Source: JAFGUB01 sp050305515
GTDB taxonomy: Bacteria > Campylobacterota > Campylobacteria > Campylobacterales > Sulfurimonadaceae
Direction of reading: 5' to 3'
DNA: 64,000 nt
Assembly (NCBI GenBank): GCA_050305515.1
Contig: JBNLFL010000021.1
Span: 1-64,000 of the forward strand
Shown here: in pieces, positions 17,037 to 26,924 of the stretch
Position numbering within the stretch: position 1 is the first letter of the stretch
How the letters are laid out: the number at the start of each line of letters is the position of its first letter
Made by a program: the position numbers and the translations under genes
The notes under the pieces: generated by a model
What the model saw: the letters and a program-made list of their open reading frames with translations, nothing else
Told to the model about the DNA's origin: nothing
Database searches by the model: none

Positions 17037-20000
17037 CTATTCGCATCTCTGCGCACGCGACTCCGCCCAGCGGTAGAGCATGGGCAGAAGAATCAGCGTC
17101 AGAAAGGTGGAACTGACCAGACCGTTGACGACGACAATGGCCAGAGGCCGCTGCAGCTCACTGCCCGGACCCGTCGCAAAAAGAAAAGGAACCAGACCCA
17201 AAGCCGCAATAATCGCCGTCATCATGACCGGACGCAGACGTCGCAGCGACCCCTGAACTACGGCGTCACATACCGTGCTGCCGCGTGCAACCAGCGCGTT
17301 GAAGTAATTCACGAGCACCACCCCGTTGAGAATGGCGATCCCCAGCAGGGCAATAAAGCCCACCGAAGCCGGAACGGAAAGATACTCGCCCGTAAAATAG
17401 AGCCCCGCGATCCCGCCGATAAGTGCAAGCGGAATGTTCACCAGAACGATCAACGCCTGCCGGATCGACTGAAACGACATAAACAGCAGGATAAAAATAA
17501 AGAAGATCGCTATCGGAATAATGAGCATCAGGCGCATGCTCGCACGCTGCTGGTTTTCGAATTCCCCGCCGTATTCAATGGAGTATCCCGCAGGCAGGCC
17601 GATCTGCGATTCAATCTGGGCATGTACCTCATCGACAAAACCGACCAGGTCGCGTCCCTCGACGCTACACTGCACCACGCTTTTGCGCATCCCTTTTTCA
17701 TGGACTACCATGACCGGACCTTCTACCAGTTCGATATCGACCAGTTCGGTGATGGGTATGGCACTGCCGTCATCGAGCGTATAGAAGAGGTTCTCGATTT
17801 TTGAAAGCGACTCCTGATAGTTACGATCCGCCCGCACCATCAGGTCAATACGCCGCAGCTCCTCCTGTACCACGCCCACACGGGTTCCCGTAACCAGCGT
17901 TTTGAGATAGAGTGCCATCGTACTCTGGTCCACACCATAAAGGCCTAACGCCGTCGGTTTATAGGTAATCTGCAGATACTGCATCCCGTTATTGGCCGGT
18001 TTATAGACATCGATACTGCCACGGGTTGCTTCAAGAATCTTTTTGATCTGCTGGGCAATCGTTTCCAGAGTACCGTTTTCTGCACCGAAAATACTCACAG
18101 CCAGATCGCCGCGTGCTCCGGTAAGCATCTCGGAAACCCGCATCTCGATAGGCTGGGTAAAGCTGCTTTCAATGCCCGGAAAATTATCGAACACCTCCCG
18201 CATCTGTGCGAGCAGCCAGTTTTTATCCGGAACACGCCATTCGCTGCGGGGAGAAAGCACCAAAAAGGTGTCCGTGTCGTTAAGCCCCATGGGGTCAAGC
18301 CCCAGTTCGTCACTGCCGGTGCGGGCAATGATGGAGCGGATCTCGGGTACGTTTTTAAGCAGGGCTTCCTGAAGCTTGAGATTGAGATTTTTGCTCTCAT
18401 CCAGACTGATCGAAGGGATCATCTCCACCCCGATAATAATGTTGCCCTCATCCATCGTCGGCATAAATGTCTTACCGATCTGGGTATACATGTAACCGCT
18501 CATCAGAATCAGCAGCGCAATCACCGCCGCAACACTTTTGGCATGCCCCAGACACCATTGCAGCAAGGGATGGTAAAGCCGTTTGAGCTGTACGACGATC
18601 CACGCTTCACGCTCCTCCCGGATGCGCATCAAAAAGGTGGCGATTACCGGAATGAACGTAAGTGCGAGAATCAGCGAGCTTGCCAGTGCAAAAACGATAG
18701 AAAGCGCTACCGGTTTAAACAGTTTGCCCTCAAGCCCTTGAAGTGTAAGCAGCGGCAGGAAAACAATGACGATAATCAGTACGCCGGTGACGATGGAAGG
18801 CGCCACCTCTTTGGCAGAGCGCAGAATAACAGTTAACTTTTCGCGGGGAGCGAGCCCTTTATGCCCCAGCTCCGCACCGATGTGCTCGACCATGACAACG
18901 GCCGAATCCACCAGCATCCCAATCGCGATCGCCAGACCTCCCAGACTCATCAGATTGGCGCTCAGTCCGAAATACTCCATCGCGATGAAGCTCATCAGCA
19001 GTGCGAAGGGAAGAATGATTGCCACGGAAAGCGCCGAAGCGAAATTTCCCAGAAAGAGAATCAGAATCAGCGCAATCATCCCGACCGCTTCAACCAGCGC
19101 CTTTTTAACCGTATCGGTCGCCAGCGTCACGAGCGTTGAACGGTCGTAAAAGACATCGAGTTTCGTTCCCTCAGGCAGTGTCGCTTCTATGTCAGAGAGC
19201 GCCCGTTTGACCTCTGAAAGCACTTTTGCGGTGTCCACACCCTTAAGTGCCAGAACCAGTCCCTGAACCGCTTCACCTTTGCCGTCTTTGGTCACAAAAC
19301 CCGAACGGGCGATATTCCCGATCTCGATGCGGGCGATATCATCAACCGTAATCACCTGGGAACCTTTACGCAATACCGGAATCTTGGCAATATCGTCAAT
19401 TCTCTCGATCCGTCCGACCGTACGCACGAGAATGCTTTCCACTCCTTGCGTCATGCGCCCGGCACCGTCATTGAGATTATTCTGCTCAAGTGCCTGCATC
19501 AATCTGTCCAGCGTAATTCCCTGCGAACGCATCAGCTCCAGATCGGGTACGACTTCATAGGTCTTTACCTTGCCGCCGAGCGCATTAAGATCCGCGACCC
19601 CGCTGATAGTGCGGATTTTCGGTGCAATCACCCAGTCAAGCAGGGAGCGTTTCTCCTGAAGGGAGAGCGTAGGCGATTCAATCGTGAACATCAAAATGTC
19701 ACTGAGCGGCGTCGAAATAGGTGCCAGACCCCCCGAAACCGACGGCGGCAACTCCTCCATCACGGCGTTGAGGCGCTCGCTGACCTGCTGTCTTGCCCAG
19801 TAAATATCCGTACCGTCTTTGAAATCAATCGTGACGTCGCAAAGCCCGTATTTCGATTTCGAGCGTACGATATTCTGATTGGGAATTCCCAAAATGGCCA
19901 TCTCTATGGGCGTTGTAATGCGTGATTCAATCTCGCCGGGCGTCATACCGTCCGCTTTCATGATCACCTTTACCTGAATCGGTGAGACATCAGGAAAGGC

Positions 20001-20114
20001 GTCGATGGGAAGGTTCTGGTACGAACGCACTCCCAGTCCGAAAACGACAAGGGCGAGAATCATCACGAAGAGGCGCTGCGAGAGCGCGAACGTGATCAGT
20101 TTCTCAATCATCAC
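17037..20114 (-). CDS. Heavy-metal RND efflux pump, CzcA/CusA family
   Basis: 1025 residues, full RND length, with the usual twelve transmembrane helices in two blocks and large periplasmic loops. N-terminal YQNLPIDAFPDVSP is characteristic of metal-efflux RNDs. The TM4 proton-relay motif reads GLAIAIGMLVDSAVVMVEH, which resembles neither the CzcA form (DFGxxxDGAVVxxEN) nor exactly the CusA form (AIGAMVDAAIVMIEN), so the metal is uncertain. It starts 11 bases inside the adaptor gene. A near copy ATACATGTAA lies at 18486. Confidence 0.85.
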   Translation of the reverse strand: MMIEKLITFALSQRLFVMILALVVFGLGVRSYQNLPIDAFPDVSPIQVKVIMKADGMTPGEIESRITTPIEMAILGIPNQNIVRSKSKYGLCDVTIDFKDGTDIYWARQQVSERLNAVMEELPPSVSGGLAPISTPLSDILMFTIESPTLSLQEKRSLLDWVIAPKIRTISGVADLNALGGKVKTYEVVPDLELMRSQGITLDRLMQALEQNNLNDGAGRMTQGVESILVRTVGRIERIDDIAKIPVLRKGSQVITVDDIARIEIGNIARSGFVTKDGKGEAVQGLVLALKGVDTAKVLSEVKRALSDIEATLPEGTKLDVFYDRSTLVTLATDTVKKALVEAVGMIALILILFLGNFASALSVAIILPFALLMSFIAMEYFGLSANLMSLGGLAIAIGMLVDSAVVMVEHIGAELGHKGLAPREKLTVILRSAKEVAPSIVTGVLIIVIVFLPLLTLQGLEGKLFKPVALSIVFALASSLILALTFIPVIATFLMRIREEREAWIVVQLKRLYHPLLQWCLGHAKSVAAVIALLILMSGYMYTQIGKTFMPTMDEGNIIIGVEMIPSISLDESKNLNLKLQEALLKNVPEIRSIIARTGSDELGLDPMGLNDTDTFLVLSPRSEWRVPDKNWLLAQMREVFDNFPGIESSFTQPIEMRVSEMLTGARGDLAVSIFGAENGTLETIAQQIKKILEATRGSIDVYKPANNGMQYLQITYKPTALGLYGVDQSTMALYLKTLVTGTRVGVVQEELRRIDLMVRADRNYQESLSKIENLFYTLDDGSAIPITELVDIELVEGPVMVVHEKGMRKSVVQCSVEGRDLVGFVDEVHAQIESQIGLPAGYSIEYGGEFENQQRASMRLMLIIPIAIFFIFILLFMSFQSIRQALIVLVNIPLALIGGIAGLYFTGEYLSVPASVGFIALLGIAILNGVVLVNYFNALVARGSTVCDAVVQGSLRRLRPVMMTAIIAALGLVPFLFATGPGSELQRPLAIVVVNGLVSSTFLTLILLPMLYRWAESRAQRCE

Positions 20115-21174
20115 TGCCTCCCATCATCCCCTTGATCGCCGCCACACCCGAACTGAGCAGCTTCTGATCGGCCAGAGAAAGATTGGTGCAGTAGTAAGCC
20201 TCGGCATCTTCACTCTCTACCGTAAGCATCTGCGTGCTGTAGCCCCCTTCGGTTTTGACGAATACCACATGCTCGCGGGCGATCATCACCGTCCATGCTT
20301 TTGGAATACGCACCGAGGGATTAAGACTGCTAAGACGAAACGACGCCTTCAGACCCACGCTCAGCCCGGCATCTTTAGGAAGAAGAAAACGTACCGGTAC
20401 CGTCTGCGTCGTAGTATCTACAAGTGGTGCGAGGGAGACAATACGGGAATCAAGTTTCATACCCCGATACTCCAACACCACGTCCTGCCCTACGTGCAGC
20501 TGTTCCGCCTTGCTCTGCGCGATATTGGCACTTAGCCAGAGTTCGCCCTCTTCAAGCACGGTAAAAAGAATCTGGGAGGCATCGACACTCTGCCCCACCT
20601 GAACGCCGACCTGCGACAAAACCCCGGCAACCGGAGCGCGCACTTCAAATTCGCTGCGTATCTTCTTCTGCGCGACAATCGCATCGACAATCTGCGGTTC
20701 AACACCAAAAAGCAGCAGCATGCTGCGTGAACTCTCGAACTGTGCCGTGGCACTCTCGAACGATGCCTGCGAACGGATGCACTCTTTTGCCGCAATGATT
20801 CCTTCATCACACAGCAAAAGTTTACGGTCATGTTCGATGCGGCTCTCATTAAGTGCAATGGCAAGATTGATCAGATTCTGCTGCATCTGAAGCCACGCGT
20901 TACCGCCCACCCGTGCCAGCGGGGCACCCTGTGGAAGCGACTCGTACTGATTCGCCAGCAGACGCAGGATCTTGACATCAAAAGGAATGGAGATCGTATG
21001 CAGCAGACGCGTCGGTACTTCCACCGTACCGACAATCTCATCCAGAAACTGCCCTTTCAATAATTCGGGCGTACTTACCTGCAACTGCCAGTTACGCTCC
21101 TGTTCCGGAGTAATCATGACGTTTTCCGCCAAAAGGCTGCAAAGCACAGCCATTAAAATCATCAATGTTTTCAT
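20104..21174 (-). CDS. Efflux RND periplasmic adaptor subunit (CusB/CzcB-like)
   Basis: 356 residues with a signal peptide (LMILMAVLCSLLA), a split lipoyl/barrel-sandwich domain (IRSEFEVRAPVAGVLSQVGVQVGQSV) around a helical hairpin, and a beta-barrel domain. It links the inner-membrane RND pump to the TolC-like channel. It overlaps the outer-membrane gene by 4 bases and the pump gene by 11, so all three are co-translated. Confidence 0.85.
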   Translation of the reverse strand: MKTLMILMAVLCSLLAENVMITPEQERNWQLQVSTPELLKGQFLDEIVGTVEVPTRLLHTISIPFDVKILRLLANQYESLPQGAPLARVGGNAWLQMQQNLINLAIALNESRIEHDRKLLLCDEGIIAAKECIRSQASFESATAQFESSRSMLLLFGVEPQIVDAIVAQKKIRSEFEVRAPVAGVLSQVGVQVGQSVDASQILFTVLEEGELWLSANIAQSKAEQLHVGQDVVLEYRGMKLDSRIVSLAPLVDTTTQTVPVRFLLPKDAGLSVGLKASFRLSSLNPSVRIPKAWTVMIAREHVVFVKTEGGYSTQMLTVESEDAEAYYCTNLSLADQKLLSSGVAAIKGMMGGSDD

Positions 21175-22370
21175 TCGAACTCCTTGCCTGTAATCGTGAG
21201 GCGGTAATACTCAAACAGCGCTTTATAAAAAGCGGATTTGGATTGCTGGATCTGCATTAAAATATCCAGAACATACTGTTGAATCGTAATCAGTTCGATA
21301 GCGGTCGATTCGCCGGACTGATAGGCGGTCTGGGTCATCTCGAAGAGCGAAATCGCCTCTTCGCTGATCGGACCCTCAAGCGCGGTATAACTGTTATAGG
21401 CCTGCTCCAGCACAATGTAACCGGCCTGAAGCTCCTTGCGCATCTGCGGTTCAAACGCCACGCGTTCATTCTCGCGCTGCAACGCCGCAATGCGGTGGGC
21501 CTCGGCATTCATACGGTGCGCATCCGAAGTAAATTCAAGCGGAACGCTCAACTCGGCCCGGAAACGCTCCACATCCATTTCGTTTTCATACGAGAGCGCG
21601 ACATCGGCTTCATGAATCCAGTGCGATTCGCTTTGAATGCTCTCAAGGTTATGCTGCAGTTCCAATATCCGCGAAGAGAGCAGCTGCGGCAGCGGAACCC
21701 TCTGCTCCGGAAGTGCAAACGCATAGAGGTCGCTGCATTCAAGCGTGCTGATTTTCAGTTTCGATCCGAAACGTCCCTGCAGCGTTCGGAAAAGCTGCAT
21801 GCGCTCGCTTTTTTTCCGTTCGAACTCCAGAGCGATTTTGTGCTGTTGCAGCTCCCAGAGAATCAGGTCTTTTTTAGAAATCTCACCCAGTTCGTACGCC
21901 CGGGCATTCTTTTTACCAAGCGCTTCAAGCTGCTGCATGAACTGCTCAAGCAGCGTCACGGTTTCACGTTGCAGACAACTCTGATGGTAAAGTTCCAGAA
22001 GGTCGTACATGTAAGCAATCAGCTCCCGATGCGACTGCATCAGTGCAATCTGCGCTTCGAGTGTAGCACGGTTGCCCACAAGCTCGGAAGCATGGGGCGA
22101 CATAAACGTCTTGCTGATGCCTACGGCATACTCGAACGTATCGCGCTTTGCTCCGTTCTTTTCAGCTGCCTGGGCACCGCTGCCGAAAACGGCATACGGC
22201 GTTCCCGCGCGCTGTGCGGCCATCTGCGCCGAAAGGCGTTCGGATTCGAGCACAAAATTTTGTGCCATCGCATGGTTGGTTTTAAAGGCACTCAGCAGCA
22301 TATCCGAGCTGATCGGCTCGTCCGCTGCAAGGATTGTCGCCAGGACAATCCCGAAAAATCGGTATAACAT
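21171..22370 (-). CDS. TolC-family outer-membrane efflux protein (CusC/CzcC-like)
   Basis: 399 residues with a signal peptide and long amphipathic helices with two related halves, as in TolC-type channels; the C-terminus (YQSGESTAIELITIQQYVLDILMQ) is typical. It provides the exit duct of the metal efflux complex. Second gene of the operon. GTACATGTAA near copy at 22005. Confidence 0.8.
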   Translation of the reverse strand: MLYRFFGIVLATILAADEPISSDMLLSAFKTNHAMAQNFVLESERLSAQMAAQRAGTPYAVFGSGAQAAEKNGAKRDTFEYAVGISKTFMSPHASELVGNRATLEAQIALMQSHRELIAYMYDLLELYHQSCLQRETVTLLEQFMQQLEALGKKNARAYELGEISKKDLILWELQQHKIALEFERKKSERMQLFRTLQGRFGSKLKISTLECSDLYAFALPEQRVPLPQLLSSRILELQHNLESIQSESHWIHEADVALSYENEMDVERFRAELSVPLEFTSDAHRMNAEAHRIAALQRENERVAFEPQMRKELQAGYIVLEQAYNSYTALEGPISEEAISLFEMTQTAYQSGESTAIELITIQQYVLDILMQIQQSKSAFYKALFEYYRLTITGKEFE

Positions 22371-22416
22371 CCTTGGTCTCCATAAAATAAAAATTATTGG
22401 GGTTAAAAAAGGAGAA

Positions 22417-22710
22417 TTAGACGGAAGGCGGGTGGATTAAAGGTTTTCGGGTAAGCGATTCGTAGTAAGCGGGGGTATGAAGTGGCTGAAGGGTTGGTAT
22501 CCATTCGTTATAAAAAGCCACGCTTTCGAAGGCAATCGTATCGGCGTGAAGCTGTTCGTGAATCTTGATGGTTGCGCAGGCATGCGGTGTGCCATAGGGA
22601 GTTTCAATCGCGGGCGAATCACTATAATCGATCAACGTCACATGATCGTGCAGCATTAACAGCGTGACGGCCATAAAAAGCAATAGTGTCGCCAAGCGTC
22701 GCATTTTCAA
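22417..22710 (-). CDS. Small signal-anchored protein heading the metal efflux operon
   Basis: 97 residues: basic N-terminus, one hydrophobic segment (LATLLLFMAVTLLML), then a polar tail with several His (LHDHVT, GTPHACATIKIHEQLHAD) and the C-terminal end PLIHPPSV. I do not recognise the family. It lies 46 bases upstream of the tolC-like gene on the same strand and is probably the first gene of the efflux operon. The His residues and location suggest a metal-related role. Its xPP end resembles two other small proteins in this window (27877 and 54781). Confidence 0.6.
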   Translation of the reverse strand: MKMRRLATLLLFMAVTLLMLHDHVTLIDYSDSPAIETPYGTPHACATIKIHEQLHADTIAFESVAFYNEWIPTLQPLHTPAYYESLTRKPLIHPPSV

Positions 22711-22951
22711 CTCCCTTCCAAGATTTTCAGGAATTCTAGCACGATGCTATAAATGATGTCTGAGCTCGAAATATTAGGTATGACACACCCTACAAACATT
22801 TACTTTGACATCATGTATGCTTCTCCAAAACCCGAAAACAGACCTCCAATGCAAGCCGTATGCACCGGGAATAAGCTTCCTCAGGGTTTTTTACAGACAA
22901 GCAGCCCCTCTTCCGAAAGACTCATCCAAAAGTTACACGGAAACTCCATTA

Positions 22952-22968
22952 ATGATAATGGATATCAT
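22952..22968. promoter_or_regulatory. Fur-type operator 1 of the flavodoxin operon
   Basis: ATGATA-N5-TATCAT palindrome, matching the 7-1-7 Fur box pattern. It sits about 75 bases before the DUF2325 start. The preceding 240 bases (22711-22950) hold no convincing gene or structure. Confidence 0.65.
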
Positions 22969-22997
22969 AATTATTAAAGCTCTTTACCGGTAGTATT

Positions 22998-23014
22998 TTG
23001 ATATCTATTATCAT
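22998..23014. promoter_or_regulatory. Fur-type operator 2 of the flavodoxin operon
   Basis: TTGATA-N5-TATCAT, directly downstream of a possible -10 (TAGTAT, 22991-22996) and just before the SD AAAGGAG. A 16-base core is identical to the operator at 41603. Confidence 0.7.
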
Positions 23015-23027
23015 AAAAGGAGCTATC

Positions 23028-23321
23028 ATGTCCGTTCTTATTATCGGCGGCGACCGGTTGCAGTCACTTAAAACACGTCTTGAAGCACTCGGTGCGACAC
23101 GTACCGAACACTGGGACAGCCGACGCAACTCAACGTCCCATAAACAGATTCCCGTCCATACCGAATGTATCATCATGCTAACCGATTTTTTAAAGCACAA
23201 CTCGATGCTCTATTTTAAAAAGGAAGCAAAAAAAATGAACATCCCCTTTATCTGCACCCGTCGCGGCTGCGGATGTATCGAGCAGGAATTCTGCCGGATG
23301 CTGGAGGATCGTGATGCGTAA
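23028..23321 (+). CDS. DUF2325 domain protein
   Basis: 97 residues with the DUF2325 pattern: SVLIIGGDRLQSL at the start, a central VHTECIIMLTDF strand, and KKMNIPFICTRRG near the end. The domain has no established biochemical role. Start ATG 23028 follows AAAAGGAG; an in-frame start at 22998 would lie inside the Fur box. First gene of an iron-responsive operon that ends in flavodoxin. Confidence 0.75.
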   Translation: MSVLIIGGDRLQSLKTRLEALGATRTEHWDSRRNSTSHKQIPVHTECIIMLTDFLKHNSMLYFKKEAKKMNIPFICTRRGCGCIEQEFCRMLEDRDA

Positions 23322-24108
23322 GATCGGTTTTGCTTCCTGCCGTAACGGCACCAAAGAGATCATCCCAAAAACCTACCGTGTAGAGGCTATGTGCGAACGG
23401 CGCCGAATGTTCTTTTCAATGTTCAACGAGCTTTTGCCCCAATCGATGCAGATGCCGCTGACACGCCGGGCACTCTTTGAAAAAGATATCCGTACGCTGT
23501 TGCACGAAAAGATCATGGCGCACTTTCCCATCCACCGCCTGCGACCCGAACGTACACAGTGCATCACGCACATCTACGCTCCCGAATCGCTGCTCTTCTT
23601 GCAGTATTTCAAACAGTGCACGACGCCGCGGGAGCGTTATCTCGCGCGCGACTGGGAGTTTGAGCGCCATTTTCACGTGCTTCTAGGCTACACGCATCCC
23701 GCCGCGCAGGTGATTTCACAGATATTCGACGGACGCGAGGTAGCGCTCATGTGCGACCTTGACACCCTCTTTGCCCAGACAGTCTACCGCCGGATGCCAA
23801 GACAGAAAGGTGCGACTATCACATTTGACGCGCCCTACATTCATATTGACGAAGGGGGACGGCGCACCCGGCTCTACCCCCGATGGAAGCAGGTCGATAC
23901 CGCGCAGCTGCATCAGCGTCGTCCCCACCTCGAAGAGGGGTTTAAGCAGCTGCGCCACGAAGCGATCGATGCACTGTATCTCGTCTATCCAAAATCGGAG
24001 CGCTTCATGCGCCACGTCACCATCAGCCAGAGCGAGGAGATGCAGATCAAGATGATCCCCTACTCTTTTACCTTTACCAACCGCAAGGAGAAAACATGCA
24101 AAAAATAG
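23314..24108 (+). CDS. Unknown basic protein of the flavodoxin operon
   Basis: 264 residues, soluble, rich in Arg and His, no signal peptide or membrane segment. I find no motif I can name. Start ATG 23314 follows GGAGGA and overlaps the end of the DUF2325 gene by 8 bases; its end overlaps flavodoxin by 13 bases, so the three are co-translated. The conserved-operon context suggests a function in iron limitation, possibly with DUF2325 or flavodoxin as partner. Confidence 0.7.
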   Translation: MRKIGFASCRNGTKEIIPKTYRVEAMCERRRMFFSMFNELLPQSMQMPLTRRALFEKDIRTLLHEKIMAHFPIHRLRPERTQCITHIYAPESLLFLQYFKQCTTPRERYLARDWEFERHFHVLLGYTHPAAQVISQIFDGREVALMCDLDTLFAQTVYRRMPRQKGATITFDAPYIHIDEGGRRTRLYPRWKQVDTAQLHQRRPHLEEGFKQLRHEAIDALYLVYPKSERFMRHVTISQSEEMQIKMIPYSFTFTNRKEKTCKK

Positions 24109-24605
24109 GACTCTTTTACGCCAGCTCTACCGGCAACACCGAACGGATTGCCAAAATGATCCGAAACGAACTTTCCGATCTGGACGTTACCCTTTACAAT
24201 CTCGACAGCTGCCCGGTCGATGCCATGTCGCACCATTCACATCTGATTCTGGGAGTCTCCACCTGGGGCGAGGGGGATCTTCAGGATGACTGGGAAAGCT
24301 TTCTGCCCCATTTTGAAGCGCTCGACATGAGCAGCCGCCGCGTCGCTTTTTTCGGTCTCGGAGATCAGGAGAGCTACAGTGACAACTACCTCGATGCCAT
24401 GGGAATCCTCTATGACGTCGCACTCAGAAACGGGGCGGAAGTGATCGGTTCATGGCCGATAGAAGGCTATGAGTTCGACGATTCCGCTGCCGTACGCAAC
24501 GACGAATTTGTCGGGCTGGCACTCGATGAGGACAATCAGGACGACCGGAGCGCCGAACGCGTCAAAAGCTGGTGCACAATGATACGCCCCTACTTCGCGG
24601 CATAG
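24096..24605 (+). CDS. fldA: Flavodoxin
   Basis: 169 residues, long-chain flavodoxin. FMN phosphate-binding loop YASSTGNTERI at the N-terminus, the 50s aromatic loop STWGEGDLQDDW, and the 90s loop GLGDQESYSDNY are all present. It replaces ferredoxin as an electron carrier when iron is scarce, which fits the Fur-type boxes upstream of the operon. Confidence 0.92.
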   Translation: MQKIGLFYASSTGNTERIAKMIRNELSDLDVTLYNLDSCPVDAMSHHSHLILGVSTWGEGDLQDDWESFLPHFEALDMSSRRVAFFGLGDQESYSDNYLDAMGILYDVALRNGAEVIGSWPIEGYEFDDSAAVRNDEFVGLALDEDNQDDRSAERVKSWCTMIRPYFAA

Positions 24606-24717
24606 CACTTTGCGACAATATCTGACACAAGGAGGTCTCATGCGCTAATCATCAACACGTCCCGTCTCTATTCTCCATTTTAAGATCAAATTGATTCAAA
24701 TCCATATTTCTCTCCTT

Positions 24718-24746
24718 CCGTTCCGTCTCCTTCAGGAACGGAACGG
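24718..24746. terminator. Hairpin between flavodoxin and the ZnuD-like receptor gene
   Basis: 8-bp perfect inverted repeat CCGTTCCG/CGGAACGG with a 13-base loop, in a gene-free stretch (24606-24848) between convergent genes. No T run follows on either strand, so it is only a possible terminator. Confidence 0.35.
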
Positions 24747-24836
24747 CTCTCTGCCATCATGCGGTTCAATGCTTCAGGCATCACGACCGGGGCCGTGCTG
24801 CTACGGACCATAAAGGCCCGTGCAATCTGACACGGT

Positions 24837-24846
24837 TTACATGTAA
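24837..24846. repeat. TTACATGTAA palindrome just past the ZnuD-like gene stop
   Basis: Exact copy two bases beyond the stop codon of the minus-strand receptor gene. Confidence 0.8.
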
Positions 24847-24848
24847 GG

Positions 24849-26924
24849 TTAAAACTTCAGTTCCAGACCGGCCGAAAACTGGCGTCCCGCAAGGGGTGCG
24901 GTGCTTTTGAGAAAGGAGAGGTGGTTGTACGCCTGCGCATCGGTGAGGTTTTCACCCTTGAGGTAGAGCGAATACTCCATGAAACGCCATTTCTCCCCGT
25001 AGGAGAGCATCAGGCTGACCCAGCTGTAACCGGGTGTATGGGTCTCATTGACTGCCTCGAAACGGCTTTCGTCCACGTAACGCCAGGTGACGTTTCCTTT
25101 GTAGCCGCCCAGCGCGTGTTCGAGTGAAACAAGCGTGCTGTAGGTAGGTATGCGCGGCAGATTGCCGCCCGAGAGCAGCTCGCCGCGGATCGCTTCGAAT
25201 CCCGCTTCGGCGCTCAGGTTATGAGAACTGATCGCGGTGGCATAGCGCTCTTTGAACGCCGCGCCGTAAATGCGTGCGCCCACACCGCGTACCGCCCAGA
25301 CGTCCGACTGATGGAAGGGGTCGACCAGCAGCGTGCCGTCGCTACCTGCGAGCGGCTCCTGATAGATGTAGTTGTAAAAATGGTAATAGAACGCTCCCAG
25401 CCGGGTACTCCAGTTCCCCAGCGTCAGAAGCGTATCGACATCGAGATTGAGCGAACGCTCGTTATCGATGTCGCGGTTGCCGAAGATGTAGCTGTCCGTG
25501 GCGTGGTGAAAGCCGTTCCAGAAGATCTCCGTCGATGAGGCGAGCCGCTCCACATATCCCAAAGAGGCCTGCAGGGAAAGAACATCGCCCAGATAACTAA
25601 ACCATCCCGCCGAAGCGCTCAGCGCCGTGTCGTTGCGTGTGTCGTAGTAGTCCGCATCGATCTGCGGCGTCACCAGCCACACCTCCTGAATATTGTCGCT
25701 ATCAGGCGCAATCACGCGATATTCGCCGCGCAGCGAAAGGGAAATTTCATCATCGTTATCTGTAAAACGCTTCAGTGCGAGCGACGCCTGCATCAGCGAT
25801 TCGTCGATATTGGGCATCGGGTGGCCGTGGGCAAAGGGAAGTCCGAACTTCTCAAAGCTCTTTTCAAGCTCCTCTCCCACATGCGCCCCGGTACGCTCGG
25901 CATCGTAAAAATGGGTACATTTGCCATGTTCGTGGCACACCTGAAGCAGACTCTGTCGGTAAGCCAGATTGGCCTCGGCTTCCCAGTCGTCTCCGTCAAA
26001 CGCGAAAAGTGAAGAGACACCGTACTGCGTCTGCCCGAAAAGGCCGTCAGCCCGCCCGCCTTCAAGTTCGGAGTGCAGGTAGTCGCTGTATTCAAGCTCC
26101 GTCTGCACCCTCGCTCCCAGAAGGTCGGAAGCGTGCCATACCATGCCGTAGCGCTCCTGCTCCATCTCGATGGTAGTGCGCTCAAGCGTGGAGTTGGGAA
26201 TGCCGTAATCCTTCTTCATGGTATCGGCGTAGAGTTTGATGACGTTATCCGAATTAAGGCGATATCCCAGCACCAGATGCGACTGCAATGAGGTGGTATC
26301 GGTATCTTTCACCTTATCGCCGTTGCCATCACGATAAGCCTCGGCATCATGGTAGAAGGTATTGGCATAGAGCGATAGATTGTAGTCGCTCACCCTGGCC
26401 ACAGCGCCCAGAACCGCTCCGGCACCATTGGAGCCATACGCGCCTGTCGTCTCCAGCGACATTCCCTCGCGCATCAGGGTGCTTTCATGCTCTTCGCCCA
26501 GCACCCGGATCACCCCGCCGCTGTAGTTGCCATAAAGCAGCGACGCCGGACCCTTGATCATCTCGATACGCTCGCTTGCACGTGCCATCACACCCACGGC
26601 GTGATCCTGACTCATTGCGGAGAGGTCGTTGAGAATAATATTACCGTTGGTGACTCCCACGCGGTAGCCATCCATGCCGCGTACCACAGGGCGTCCCACT
26701 GCCGGGCCGTAGCTGGCCGAATCGACAAACTGCTCGTTTTGCAAAAAGTCGCCCAGCGTCTCACCCTTGGCCGCTTTGGCCAGTTCGCCGCTTTGCGCGC
26801 TCATACGCTCCTCGATGACGGCACTCTCCGCCGCCGCCTCGATAGTGACGGTTCCCAGCGATACCGGTTCGGCATGCACCACGGCCGCGGCAATCAGTGC
26901 CGCGCCGGAAAAAACACGTCTCAT
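24849..26924 (-). CDS. TonB-dependent receptor, ZnuD-like
   Basis: 691 residues: signal peptide, plug domain (VGRPVVRGMDGYRVGV ... IEMIKGPASLLYGNYSGGVIRV) and a beta-barrel ending in an aromatic residue (LELKF). The plug segment with LSAMSQDHAVGV and an extracellular loop containing CHEHGKCTHFYDAE and AHGHPMPN resemble Neisseria ZnuD, an outer-membrane zinc (and haem) receptor. The Cys/His-rich loop would be a metal-capture site. It overlaps the upstream lipoprotein gene by 4 bases. Zinc is inferred from loop composition and family resemblance. Confidence 0.75.
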   Translation of the reverse strand: MRRVFSGAALIAAAVVHAEPVSLGTVTIEAAAESAVIEERMSAQSGELAKAAKGETLGDFLQNEQFVDSASYGPAVGRPVVRGMDGYRVGVTNGNIILNDLSAMSQDHAVGVMARASERIEMIKGPASLLYGNYSGGVIRVLGEEHESTLMREGMSLETTGAYGSNGAGAVLGAVARVSDYNLSLYANTFYHDAEAYRDGNGDKVKDTDTTSLQSHLVLGYRLNSDNVIKLYADTMKKDYGIPNSTLERTTIEMEQERYGMVWHASDLLGARVQTELEYSDYLHSELEGGRADGLFGQTQYGVSSLFAFDGDDWEAEANLAYRQSLLQVCHEHGKCTHFYDAERTGAHVGEELEKSFEKFGLPFAHGHPMPNIDESLMQASLALKRFTDNDDEISLSLRGEYRVIAPDSDNIQEVWLVTPQIDADYYDTRNDTALSASAGWFSYLGDVLSLQASLGYVERLASSTEIFWNGFHHATDSYIFGNRDIDNERSLNLDVDTLLTLGNWSTRLGAFYYHFYNYIYQEPLAGSDGTLLVDPFHQSDVWAVRGVGARIYGAAFKERYATAISSHNLSAEAGFEAIRGELLSGGNLPRIPTYSTLVSLEHALGGYKGNVTWRYVDESRFEAVNETHTPGYSWVSLMLSYGEKWRFMEYSLYLKGENLTDAQAYNHLSFLKSTAPLAGRQFSAGLELKF

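Noticed and set aside
22753..22977. 74-residue plus-strand frame before the DUF2325 gene
   Set aside because: No SD, low-complexity composition, and it runs across a Fur-type operator.
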